Of a DNA stretch of 64,000 nt, positions 54,051-64,000 are shown piece by piece. The DNA comes from Termitomyces sp. T153. Its lineage: Eukaryota > Basidiomycota > Agaricomycetes > Agaricales > Lyophyllaceae. The position numbers and the translations under genes are program-made. Where the stretch lies: NCBI GenBank assembly GCA_018296165.2, contig JACKQL020000044.1, positions 124,001-188,000 on the forward strand. The letters run 5' to 3'. The notes beneath the pieces are model-generated. The model saw only the letters and a program-made list of their open reading frames with translations. It was not told the DNA's origin and made no database searches. Numbering within the stretch: the first letter of the stretch is position 1; every line of letters begins with the position of its first letter.

Positions 54051-56629
54051 TCACCCCACCTCTAGTATGAAGTGTCTTAATGTATGGGGTAGCAAAAGTC
54101 CCTGACTGCCCAGTCTGCTAGCAAAATAAGGTAGATTCCTTGTATGGCATGCAGAGCATCTGGGTGTTTCCTGTGGAACTCCTTAATTAGCCCTGGGGCA
54201 TGTATGTTCTTCCATGGTTCCCATGAGATATCCTCAATCCCATAGCTCTACCACTTCACCTTGTATTGTAGTTGTCACTGGAATGAACAACTATCCAGGA
54301 TTTCCTCCACCTCATACTTCTTGTTGTTGTTGACTACCACTGGAGGTGGTGGGGGTGGCAGATGTCACTCCAGGATAGGATCCTTTGGGGCCAGAGTCAG
54401 TATGACTATGTTGAACACTGAATGAGGCTGGTGCATCCACATTGGGAGCTGGAGTCAGTAGGCTAGGGGCCCTACCTGCCATTTCACCATGAAAGGTCCC
54501 AATTGGTGGTGTGACAGCTGTTTCAAAAGCTGGGTAGTCATAATGTTGGAGGCATCTAGATAGACTCCCATTGCTCTGTGGGCATGGGCAGCAAGTGTAG
54601 CTGTCCAGAAGGGAGGCAGCATTGAGGCTTGGTCCAGAGATAGAGATCACATGTACTAGTGTAGGACTCAATATACCAGAACTCTAGCTGTTGAACTGCA
54701 GGTGATAGGTGGTGGAGGTGTGAAGCTTCACACCAAGTAATTGGTAGAGTTCCCTGGTGAAGTCCACCATGAATTGTGGCCTCCAGTTAGAGACATAGGT
54801 GTCAAAGGTCATCTGCTCCAGAAGCCCCCAACTCCATGCAACTTCCTTCACAGTGAGGTTGAATAGTGGGCAGGCATAATGTGAGAAGTCCTGGATGAAT
54901 CTCTAGTAGAAATTCATAAAACCCAGGAACACCTGCACCTCCTTCTTGTTCTTGGGCTCCAACCACTCTGCCATGCCTGCTACCTTCACCAGGTCCATCT
55001 CTGCAGCTCCATGCAAGATGATCAGGCTAAGATACTCAATCTGGGTCTGCTCAAACTTGCACTTCTCTGGTTTGAGGTAGAGCTGGTGCTGGCAGAGACA
55101 TTCCAAGATGAGGCAAGTGATCTGATGGTGCTCTTCCAGCATTTTGGTGTAGATGAGAATGTTGTCAAGGTATACACACACTATGCCCTCTAAAATGAGG
55201 TTCCAGAAGATACTGTTCATCATTGTCTGGAAGGTGGCTGGGCTGTTGGTGACTCCAAAGAACATAACAAGAGGTTTGAATAATCCCTAGTTGGTCTGGA
55301 AGGCATACACATGTTGTTGTAGCTCCACTAAACATCCAGTCTAGTAAAGTATTACACACCCCAGAGGTTGTGGATGAGCTTGGAAATGAGGGGGAGGGGG
55401 TAGCAGTTCTTCATTGTCATGGCATTGAGAACCCAATAGTCCTGGACCAGTTGGAGGAAGCCGTCTTTCTTCTTAATGAAGAAGACAGAAGAAGCCATTG
55501 GAGAATTGGAAGGGCATATGCGACTAGAATCCAGATTCTCTTGCAGGAAGGCATCAAGCTTGTCCTACTCCCTGGGTGCTAGTGGATGGACTTTACAGCT
55601 GGAGGGCATGGAATCAGGCATTAGTTCAATGGCATGGTCCCACTGCTTGCATCCTGAGAGTGAGTCAAATAAGGCTTTGGAGAAAACATTCTCAAATGCA
55701 TAGAGGTAGAGGAGTATGACATCTCAAAACTCTTGTGGCACAGTGTTGGTAGTGAATGCCTGGGCCAGCCACTGGGATGTGGTCTAGCTAGCCTGGATCT
55801 CTGCAGTGGAGGGTAGGGAATGTATGGTGGTGGCATAGATCTGGTCCCCCACCTCTAGTGCTTTTTTCAGGAGCTCCAGCTCATGTATGCCACCAAACTC
55901 CTCCCTGCATTCCTCCCCCTGGGGCTCCACCACTACTCTGGTTGTCCTTGTAGAGGGCCTCTCTATGAGGGAACACCAGAGGCAGGGGATCCAGGAGGTC
56001 CAGATTGGCAAAGGGGAGAGGCCCCACATGACATGCATGGACAGCCACATGCTATCGAACTCAAGCCCAGCATTCTTCCCTGTCCTTGATGGCACAGGTG
56101 GAGCACTTCCAAGGGCACCTGCTCATGGTTACCTTGCCCTTAGTCTAATCTACTTTGGAGTTGTGCTCACAGAGCTATGTGAAACCAAGAATCATGTTCT
56201 GCCTACCTAAGCAGATAACAGTGAAAACAGCATGCTCCATGTGATTCCAATAACAGAGGATGAGGTCAACTATAGAGCTGATGTTGCCTGCTTCATTCGG
56301 TGTTCTGTCAATGCTGTAGACCAGACTTGGGGAGGGGCTGCTTGGTCAGGCCATAGTGCTTGATAAACACCAAGTCCAAGAATAGTCCCTTGCTCTGCTA
56401 TCTACAAGAGCAGTGACTCTGCAGGTTTGCTAAGTGTCCATGGTCTCTATTTTCACATCAAGGCATGGGGAGTTGGCAGACAGGCTTGGAGCCATTATGT
56501 ACTGTCAGGACATCTGGTGTGCCCAGGCAGGGCAGTGCTGGCAGATCCTAGTAGGTGCTGGAGAGCTGGGTGGGGGCTCCTTTGTACATCTGGAGGAGAG
56601 TGTGAAGGCTCTTCTGTCTTAGAATGAGG
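54051..56629 (-). pseudogene. Pol of the older gypsy family I copy
   Basis: Continues the copy whose Gag lies at 60264-61685 and which was split by the nested element. From high to low: protease region (NMILGFT near 56180, then HNSKVD), the linker to reverse transcriptase, reverse transcriptase with FFIKKKDGFLQLVQDYWVL (near 55470), GVTNSPATFQTMMNSIFWNL and VCVYLDNILIYTKMLEEHHQ (YLDD changed to YLDN), then a large deletion that joins LLEQMTFDT of the reverse transcriptase end to NWRPQFMVDFTRELYQLLGV of integrase (near 54870). The chromodomain is at about 54080-54350. A purine tract precedes the LTR at 54050. Confidence 0.75.
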
Positions 56630-56634
56630 GGCAT
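56630..56634. other. Target-site duplication, left
   Basis: GGCAT immediately left of the LTR start TGTAAGGG at 56635. The same five bases follow the other end of the nested element at 60264-60268. Five-base duplications are usual for Ty3/gypsy integrases. Confidence 0.85.
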
Positions 56635-57020
56635 TGTAAGGGCAATCTGCAAAGTGGTGGATCGGAGTCATGCAGGCTAACAGAGGGGAATCCAAAATAT
56701 ATTAGCAGAGTAGACAATGATACAGATCAGTAACTGATCACCTAATAGAGGGGAATCCAAAAAGAACAAGTCTAAGGATACCTGCTGCTTGGCATGGCAC
56801 ATCAGCAGGTGGCAGAGGCATGGGAACTACTGTACAGGTGACTGGAGTTACTCCCAACCCTAGGGCAATGGTTGCTGAGGTAATACAGAGAACTCCAGAG
56901 TTCTCCAGAGATATCTAGAGTTCTGGAAAGAGCCCCAGAGACATCAAACAAGCTGTGGAGGTGCTGGAACCAGTCACAGAGGTTGGAAATGGAAGTCCTG
57001 GAAATGGAAGTCCCCTGATA
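56635..57020 (-). repeat. 3' LTR of the nested family I element
   Basis: 386 bp. On the + strand TGTAAGGGCAATCTG ... GTCCCCTGATA. The edge at 57020 reads TATCAGGGG on the element strand instead of TGTCAGGGG, a G-to-A change at the second base. It is about 40 bp longer than its partner LTR because of an extra CAGAGTTCTCCAGAG-type stretch near 56890-56930. Confidence 0.8.
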
Positions 57021-57030
57021 TCACCCCCCC

Positions 57031-58590
57031 TCTAGAGTGTGGCATCTTGACATGCAGAGTAGAAGAAGTCCCTGATTGCTCAGTCTGCTGACAAGATAGG
57101 GTAGATTCCTCATATAGTGTGCAGGGCATCTGGATGTCTCTGGTGGAATTCCTTGACAAGTCCAGGGGCATGTATGTTCTCCCATGGCTCTCAGGAGATA
57201 TCCTTGATTCCATAGTCTCTCCACTTCACCTTGTATTGTAGTTGTCTCTGGAATAAATGCCTATCCAGGATTTCCTCCACTTCATACTCCTTGTTGTTGT
57301 TGACCACCATGGAGGGTGGTGGAGGTGGTGGACATCATGCTGGGATAGGATCTTTAGGGGCCAGGGTAAGTTTGATCACATTGAACACAGGATAAAGCTG
57401 GTGCATCTCTGCAGGGAGTCAGAGTTGATAGGCCAGGGGTCCCACCTATTGTTCCACTACAAATGGCCCTAATTGGCAGTGTGACAGCTTTTTTGAGGGT
57501 TGGGTGGTTGTAATGTCAGAGGGATCCAGGTAGACTCAATTTCTGGGCTGATATCTGCACTTGGGGGTCCTCTTGTAGTTGTAGTATTGTGCCATATCAT
57601 CTTTTGCTTTTGCCAGTGCAGCTCAGGCCTCCTCCTGTAACCTCTTTATCTGGTCCACAAATTTGTTTACTGCCTCATTCTCCAAGGGTCAGGCCTGGGG
57701 TTCAAAACCCATGCATGGGTGCCATCCAGTGTTAAGGAAGAATGGAGAAAACTGTGTGGATGCATGAACATGGTTGTTGTACTGGAATTTGGCATTGGGG
57801 AGGAGTTTGTCCCAGTCATCTTGGTGCTCATTGCAGAAGAGGTGGAGATACTGTTTCAGCTCCTAGTTTACATGCTCCATCTGGCCATTGGACTGTGAGT
57901 GGTAGGCAGTGGTGGTGTGGAGCTTGACTTCAAGCAGTTGGTAGAGCTCTCAGGTGAACTCTGCCACAAATTGTGGTCCCCAATCCAAGACATAGGTGTT
58001 GGAGAGGCTGTAGAGCTTCCAGATGTTCCTCCAGTACAGGTTCACAGCACTCATAGCAGAGCAGGTGGTGTGGGTCAGAATGAAGTGTGCTCTCTCTCTA
58101 TATAGGTCCACCACCACCATGATCACATTGTAACTGTGGGCATCAGGGAGCTCAACAATGAAGTCTACAGATGCTATGCTCCACTGTTCTTTGCATGCCT
58201 TCCAGGAAGTGCTGCCACTCCTTGAACAACAATATGATGGCCAGCATCTCCTTGTTATGGATCTCATAGTTCCATTCCACCACATTCAGGCTTTTGGAGT
58301 AAAAGGCCACCAGATGCCACTTCCCATCCTCTGTAAATTGCTATGAGAGCACTGCCCCAGTGGCAAAGTTGGAGCTGTTGGCCTCTATACAGAAGGGAGA
58401 GTTGTTGTCTGGGAATAGGAGGATAGGCCTGGAGGTCACAGTGCACTTGAGAGTGTTAAGACTGCATGGTGTTGCTAGGTGTCCATTGTCTTGATCTCCA
58501 CATTGAGGTGCAGGGAATGGGCAGACAAGCCAGAGGCCATCACATACTGTTGGAGCATTCAACGTGCCCAAGCAGGGCCATGCCATCAGA
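57031..58590 (-). pseudogene. RNase H, integrase and chromodomain of the nested family I element
   Basis: RNase H: ILLFPDNNSPFCIEANSSNF and WHLVAFYSKSLNVVEWNYEI, with the first catalytic Asp (DAS) changed to Asn. After a deletion near 58195 it continues in integrase: SVDFIVELPDAHSYNVIMVV with both Asp residues of the core, YVLDWGPQFVAEFT, then the Glu-bearing motif (SNGQMEHVN). The C-terminal part includes GPFVVEQ. The chromodomain (57250-57350) reads KEYEVEEILDRHLFQ and YKVKWRDYGIKD. Several in-frame stops. Confidence 0.8.
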
Positions 58591-58699
58591 CCTTCAGAGG
58601 TGTTGGAGAGCTTGGCAGAGGCTCTGGAGTTAGTGTTTGTATGTCTGGAAGGGGGCTTTGAGGTTCTTCTGTCTGAGAATGAAGGGCATTGGAAAAGGC

Positions 58700-59916
58700 A
58701 GTTTCATTTTCTATCAACAGACAAGAGAACCTGTTAGCACCTAGCAATAGAGGCATACACCTCATCCATTGCTCAACTAAAAATCCTCCTCCTGCTCTGG
58801 AGGTGAGGTGCACACACTGGCTTCCTCCAGGGTCAACTCCAGCATAGGCTTGTCCAGCAACAGAGCTCTAGCAGCATCTTTTGCAGCCAAGAACTGCAGG
58901 AGAAGTTCCTCCTGCTCCACCATGGAAAGGTAGTGTACCTCCAGGCCCAGGGAACAGTGTTGTGCAAAGTGCCCAGGCTTCTTGAATCTCTGGCACAACA
59001 GTGAGGCAGTGCAGAGTTGTCAGGCTGCATCTACATCCATGGGGATCCCCAGTAGTAGGGAATGCACTGCAGGGGTGGCTAGAGTGAGGGTTGGCACTGG
59101 GTGAGTAGGCATGGGGTGGCAGAGGTTGCTGACTGCAGCAAAGCACAGTGTAGAATAGTGGCAGTGGAGCTCCCTCCATATCTCCATGAGTTGCCATTAG
59201 TCTCAGGCCACCTTGTACCATGACACAATCTTTTCATTGTTGGAGTGACCCTCTGCCAGGTTGTCAATGCATTCCACCAAGGCAGGGTGTAAGCCATCCT
59301 AGAAGGTGAGGCATAGTTGGAGGCCATCAGGATAGGCAGCCTGTTCAACCAGGGCTCAGAACAAGTCAATGTACTCATCCAACATACACTTTCCTTGTCC
59401 ATACTGCTCCCTGTCATGCAGTATCAGTGCCACTGTCTTGGCAGGGTCTAATGGGAAAAACTCTGCATGAAAGTCCTTCTCAAAGGCGGCCCAGTCCGGG
59501 AAGCTCCCCACACCTCTGAGTTGGAGGCATGTCCAGTCTTCATGTATGACAGCACCCAGGCTATTTTCAATGCATTGGAGTCAAAAGCATCCCTGCTGCA
59601 GTGGATGTAGGTGAAGCAGGACTGTAGGAATTGCTCCCCACTGAATCTGGCACCATCATATGCATCTGGCAGCATCGGATGAGGGATTTCCAGCCTTAGG
59701 GTCACTGGAGCTACCAGGGTAGGTGCTGCAGCAGGCTGAGCTGGTTCCACCACTGTAGGAGGGGTGGAGTTAGAGCTTAGGCATTCTAGCAGCACCTGGA
59801 GGGATTGGGAGATAAGATCTGTTGTCTGATGGAGGGTAGAGAGTTTGGTTGTATGGTAGGTGAGAGATGATTGCAGCTATACAGGGCTTCCAGGCCAGTT
59901 TTAGCAGACTTGTTCT
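58700..59916 (-). pseudogene. Gag of the nested family I element
   Basis: The minus-strand capsid part reads EYIDLF, AALVEQ-like and LVECIDNLAEGHSNNEKIVS with a WYKVA segment near 59215. The zinc knuckle is CQRFKKPGHFAQHC at about 58960-59005, where the second Cys of C-x2-C-x4-H-x4-C is Phe, so the finger is lost. The tail VEQEELLLQFLAAKDAAR matches the tail of the older copy. The frame is broken several times. Confidence 0.7.
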
Positions 59917-59918
59917 GC

Positions 59919-60263
59919 TGTAAGGGCAACCTCTGGGGTGGCAGATTGGAGTCACACAGCTAACAGAGGGGAATCCAAAGTATATTAGCAGAGTAGACAA
60001 TGATACAGATTATTAACTAATCACCTAACAGAGGGGAATTCAAAGAGAACAAGTCTAAGGATCCCCACTGCTTGGCATGGCATATCAGTGGGTGGTGGAG
60101 GCATGGGAACTACTGTACAGGTGACTAGAGTTACTCCTAACCCTAGGGCAATGGTTGCTGAGGTAATACAGAGAACTCCAGAGATGTCAAACAAGCTGCA
60201 GAGGTGCTAGAACTAGTCATAGAGGTTGGAAATGGAAGTTCTGGAAATGGAAGTCCCCTAACA
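59919..60263 (-). repeat. 5' LTR of the nested family I element
   Basis: 345 bp, on the + strand TGTAAGGGCAACCTC ... GTCCCCTAACA. The edge at 60263 is followed by the GGCAT duplication. It is shorter than the 3' LTR at 56635. Confidence 0.85.
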
Positions 60264-60268
60264 GGCAT
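60264..60268. other. Target-site duplication, right
   Basis: GGCAT directly after the LTR end CCCCTAACA, identical to 56630-56634. Confidence 0.85.
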
Positions 60269-61685
60269 CAGAAAAGGCAATTTTATTTTCTAATGACAGA
60301 CATGAGAACCTGTTAGCACCCAGTGACAGAGGCATACACCACATCTGTCACTTAACTAACAATCTTTCTCCAGCTCCAGGGGTGATGCACAAGTGCTGAT
60401 CTCTTCTGGAGTCAACTCCAGTGTCAGCTCATCTGGCAATGGAGCTCTGGTGGCATCATTTGTGGCCAGCAGTTGTAGGAGGAGTTTCTCCTGCTCCACT
60501 GTGGAGAGGTAATGTACCTCCAGACCCATGGGGCAGTGTCATGCAAAGTGCCCAGGCTTCTGGCATCTCCAGCACAGTAGTGGTGCAGCACAGAGCTGTC
60601 TGGCTGCATCCACATCTATGGGGATGCCTGGCAGCAGGGTGTGTGTGTCGGAGATGGCAGGAGTAGGGGCAGGCATTGGACAAGCAGGTACAGGGTGGCA
60701 GGAGCTATTGACTGGAGCTGGGCACAGTGCAGGATGTGAGTGGCAGAGCTCCCACCAGATCTCCATGAGTTACCACTGATCCTGGGCTACCTTGTACCAT
60801 GAAACAATCCTTTTGTCATTTAGGCAGCCCTCAATGAGATTGCCAATGCATTCCACCAGTGCGGTGTGCAGGCCATCCCAGAATGTGAGACATAATTAAA
60901 GGCCATCAGAGTAGGTGGCTTGCTCAACCAGTGCCCAGAAGGAGTCGATGTACTCATCCAGTGTGCACTTCCTTTGCCCATATTGCTCCCTGTCACATAG
61001 CATTAAGGCAGCGTTTTGGTGTGGTCTAGCAGGAAAAACTCCATGCAGAAGTCCTTCTCAAAGGTAGCCCAGTCCAGGAAACTTCCAATACCTCCAGAGC
61101 AACAGAAAACTTGTGATGCATAGTTGGAGGCATGTCCAATCTGCATGTATAACAGTACCTAGACTATTTTCAATGCATTGGAGTCAAAGGCATCCCTACT
61201 GAGGTGGATGTAGGTGAGGCAGGATTGGAGAAAACATTCCCCAATAGAGCAAGCACCATCATACACATCTGGTAGTGCAGGGCATGGAATCCATGGCCAT
61301 AGGGGCACCAGAGCTGTGGAGGTGGGTGCAGAAGCAGTTGGGGCTGGTTCCATAACTGGGGGAGTTGTGGAGATAGGAGGTAAGCATTCAAGCAGTGCCT
61401 GGAGCAATTTGGAGATAAGATCTGTGGTTTGACAGAGAGTGGAGAGTTTGGTTGTGTGGTGGGTGAGAGATGATTGCATTAATTGTACCTGGGTTTCTAG
61501 GTGTAGCAGGTGGGTCTAGGCCTTCATCCTGTGGGGCTGGAGCCTCCAAGGGTGTATCTGGGTGGGCAAGCTGAGGCATAGAACTTCACAATGCTTAATC
61601 CTGGTGGGGAAGCAACAGATAGCAGCTTGGAGGTTCCTTGTGGCTATGAGGGGCTTCCAGACTAGTTTTAGGAGACTTGTTCTGC
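60269..61685 (-). pseudogene. Gag of the older gypsy family I copy
   Basis: The minus-strand Gag starts just inside the LTR at 61686. Early part: HNQTLHSLSNHRSYLQIAPG; capsid: KCTLDEYIDSFWALVEQATY, FWDGLHTALVECIGNLIEGC and SWYKVAQDQW; zinc knuckle near 60540-60580: CWRCQKPGHFA, then a stop, then HCP. All four zinc ligands survive here but the Arg before the last HC is TGA, as expected for CGA decay. The frame is cut at 60268 by the nested element and resumes at 56629. Confidence 0.75.
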
Positions 61686-62017
61686 TGTAAGGGTGACCTC
61701 CAGGGCAGTGGATCTGAGTCACACAGCTAGCAGAGAGGAATCCAAAGTATATTAGCAAGTAGTAGACAACAATACAACAGTAACTCATCACCTAGCAGAG
61801 GGGAATCCAAAGAGAACAAGTCTCAGGATCCCCACTGCTTGGTGCAGCACATCAGCAGGTGGCAGAGGCATGGGGGGAAGTGATAGATGAGGTAATATAG
61901 AAAGTCCTGCAGTTCTCTGGAGATCTCCAGTGCTTGTTCCAGAGCAACAGAGACATCAAACAAGCTGAAGAGACACTGGAATAAGTTGTGGAGGTTAGAA
62001 ATGGAAGTCCCCTAACA
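61686..62017 (-). repeat. 5' LTR of the older gypsy family I copy
   Basis: 332 bp, on the + strand TGTAAGGGTGACCTC ... GTCCCCTAACA. It carries the shared CACACAGCTAGCAGAGAGGAATCC block. The bases after it (AGACC) should be the target duplication, but the far LTR is truncated, so this cannot be checked. Confidence 0.8.
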
Positions 62018-62145
62018 AGACCCCTGGATGGTTTCCTGTATTCCAGGCCTACCACTCATTGTAGGCCTCCCATCCTCAGACCACAAGTACTTTCAACAAA
62101 GCGCTATCTTTTGGTTATATTAGAATGTGGTCACATGCAGGGAGT
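62018..62145. other. Short junction between LTR repeats
   Basis: No gene or recognisable repeat. It retains one CpG (AAAGCGCTATC, 62099-62109). Confidence 0.3.
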
Positions 62146-62408
62146 CTGGAGATCAAGACCATTTACAATGGATTTCCACTTTTTGATCAGACTCCGGATT
62201 TGGTTGTTGTTGGGTGTTGTTTCCAGAAGCTCTAGAGTAAATTTTCCAAACACTGGCATTGGGTATCCTTAGACTTGTTCTCTTTGGATCTCCCTCTGCC
62301 AGGTGAGTAGCTAGAACTCTAGAACTTCTTATAAATACTGAATAGACTTTGGATCTCCCTCTGCCAGTTGTGTGATTGAGCCACAGCCTCCAGAGGGTCA
62401 CCCCTACA
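62146..62408 (+). repeat. LTR fragment related to that at 16030
   Basis: Two copies of a TTTGGATCTCCCTCTGCCAG word (62283-62302 and 62349-62368), then GTGTGATTGAGCCACAGCCTC and an end CACCCCTACA. This is the reverse complement of the layout at 16030-16185. The outer boundary near 62146 is a guess. Confidence 0.5.
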
Positions 62409-64000
62409 ACATCCACTGCTATGGTATGACTAAGGCTATATGTAGTCAGCAGCCCAGGTATGCTAGGGAATGATTACTAACAATACATCAAAAGGAGAAA
62501 TAGAGTCTGATGACTATAAAAGGCTGACTACTACTATCTGGAAGGTGCAGGGGCTTGGTGGCCAGTTGGTCAGTAATGCTAAAGAGTATGCTATCCCTAT
62601 GACTAAGGCCATATAGAGTTGGAGTTACCTATCAGGGCTACCCAACAGTGTCATTCCCTTACAAAATGAGTGTATCAGCCATCTTTCCTAGAATGATGCC
62701 TCCAGGATTAACAGTTGTGTTTTTGTCTGACCCTTTTAGCAAGACTGTTTTTCACCAGTAAAACTTTGCAGAGCCCTTCTATATATCTTCAGATGACCTG
62801 TACTACATTCTTAGACTTATCTATCAACTGTAGAATATCTAGTTCAATTTGAATTTCAGTAGTCATTGGGTACTTACCAGGCTGGTGGTTGATTGCATTT
62901 ATCATTGGCTCATTTCTTCCCATCATCATCATTAACACAACATAGTTATGTTCCATAAATCAGATTAAAAGCTGCATAGGACTCATTCTCTTACTAGGAA
63001 GTTATATACATCATCCCAGACAAATAAAATATTTTTTGATATCTTTCTGGTTTTTCTTCACCAGTTGACAACACCTTGCTCTGCTCGGAGAGTGAGGAAA
63101 GGCAATGTAATTGATGGACCAAGGAGGAGAATCTGTCTGTTTACATGTTGACTGGGATTCCTATCAGGCCCATTAATTTTCAAGATATTAAAAATCTGCC
63201 TTGGGGCTTTATTGCCCTCATCAATCAAAGGAATAAAAATCAATCTATTTCTAAAGAAGCAATACTTTGTGTCACAAAGTGGTGGTCACTGAGTGAACCA
63301 TACCATAACTGTAGAACAATATATGTTGTTAGAATCTCAGAGTCAGACATGGGTAGTGCAGATGGCTCTATTTCACCTGTAGAACAATATATCTAGTTGG
63401 AACTTCAGGGTGTGAGTAAGTAACAGTAAATAGAAGGTGATCAGTAATTGAGCTTACCCTCAGAGTCAGATGTGGTAGTGCAGATGGCTGAGGGAATTGG
63501 AACTGTGTATTGTATGTTTTGTATTGAAGAAATAAGCTTTGCATATAAAGAATAGAATATCAAAGATGAGAGGGAGAGGCTATGGTGTGAAATAAGGTAG
63601 ATGTATAAAAGGATATATCATGAAAAAATGAAATTACCAACAGTGGGGTGGTGTGGTGACATCTATGCTCAACAATAACATTATGAAATGGGCTGTAATA
63701 CTTGTCTTTGTGGTACTTTGACCCTCAATGATTATTAGCCAATGACCATTGGGTCCTTCTTCATGTCTAGAAATCCTTCCTTCATCACAGGACAGTGGGT
63801 AATAAGTCCACAATTTTGGTATCTCAGATGGGTGATTGAAGACAAATGTGTTTATTACTCTCAGTTGGGGGTTTCAAAATTTTGATCATGATCAAATCAT
63901 GAATGGTAAGATATTGACCATACCTTTCAACAATTGGACTTCTGGAGGCTATATGATAACTTGATTCACATTAAATTCTGGCTAACTTCTGTTCTCTATG
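62409..64000. other. CpG-poor AT-rich DNA, unassigned
   Basis: Repeat-like composition. The + strand frame 63145-63396 (DIKNLPWGFIALINQRNKNQ) is open for 83 codons without a motif. A pair of words is duplicated nearby: CTCAGAGTCAGA followed by GTAGTGCAGATGGCT (63336-63367 and 63459-63489), and GTAGAACAATATAT (63311-63324 and 63380-63393). The TATAAA near 62516 and other AT-rich boxes lead to no gene. Confidence 0.35.

Larger units (their letters stand above)
56635..60263 (-). mobile_element. Nested gypsy family I element with both LTRs
   Basis: A 3629-bp minus-strand element: 5' LTR 59919-60263, Gag 58700-59916, a short Pol made of RNase H (58200-58590), integrase and chromodomain (57031-58200), a polypurine tract GGGGGGGTGA (57021-57030) and 3' LTR 56635-57020. 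It is flanked by GGCAT on both sides and sits between the Gag and protease of an older copy of the same family. Protease and reverse transcriptase are deleted. CpG is nearly absent and stops are frequent. Confidence 0.85.

Noticed and set aside
63145..63396. An 83-codon + strand frame near the window end
   Set aside because: CpG-poor repeat-like context, no motif, and no support from splice sites.
1..64000. tRNA or rRNA genes
   Set aside because: I looked for A-box and B-box pairs and conserved rRNA words and found none that fold convincingly by eye.

Overview
This window looks like chromosomal DNA of a filamentous basidiomycete, most likely an Agaricomycete with a repeat-rich genome. The reasons are short GT-AG introns of about 43-80 nt with CTAAC/CTAAT-like branch sites, an F-box protein, a DUF6699-type protein, a fungal multi-TM protein, a fungal APH/kinase-fold protein, a secreted M28 peptidase, and many decayed Ty3/gypsy chromoviruses plus a Ty1/copia fragment. 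The species cannot be named from the sequence. All assignments were made by eye, without a database search.

There are two compartments. Repeat blocks (about 1-5190, 7125-25250 and 47700-64000) are almost free of CpG and full of in-frame TGA/TAG, as expected from C-to-T decay at methylated CpG. Two islands keep CpG: 5194-7125, holding an APH-like gene, and about 25250-47700, holding the other intact genes.

Layout. 1-1008: 3' end of gypsy family I (integrase C-terminus, chromodomain, LTR), abutting the gag-like ORF and 5' LTR of gypsy family II (1009-3230). 3453-4275 and 7061-7960: two decayed copies of a multi-TM gene in the same orientation, flanking the APH-like gene. 8649-8866: an LTR-like repeat with palindromes. 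8867-16020: gypsy family III on the + strand. 16030-20504: an LTR piece, unidentified decayed ORFs and copia pieces. 20505-24591: family II 3' half (LTR, an opposite-strand coiled-coil ORF, chromodomain, integrase), cut by a second copy of the palindromic LTR (24592-24795). 25251-47700: host island with a 9-exon multi-TM gene (26215-27489), a broken F-box fragment, the intact F-box gene (33776-35362), the DUF6699-type gene (39359-40333), the M28 peptidase (42329-43838) and three weak small-gene candidates. 48641-53955: another family II copy. 53966-62017: two family I copies, one nested inside the other with a 5-bp target duplication. 62018-64000: an LTR piece and unassigned AT-rich DNA.

The host genes do not form a pathway or cluster. 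The main biological interest is the history of the repeats: CpG decay that can be read base by base, nested insertion, gene-fragment duplication around the APH-like gene and the F-box gene, and a conserved opposite-strand coiled-coil ORF inside a gypsy family.
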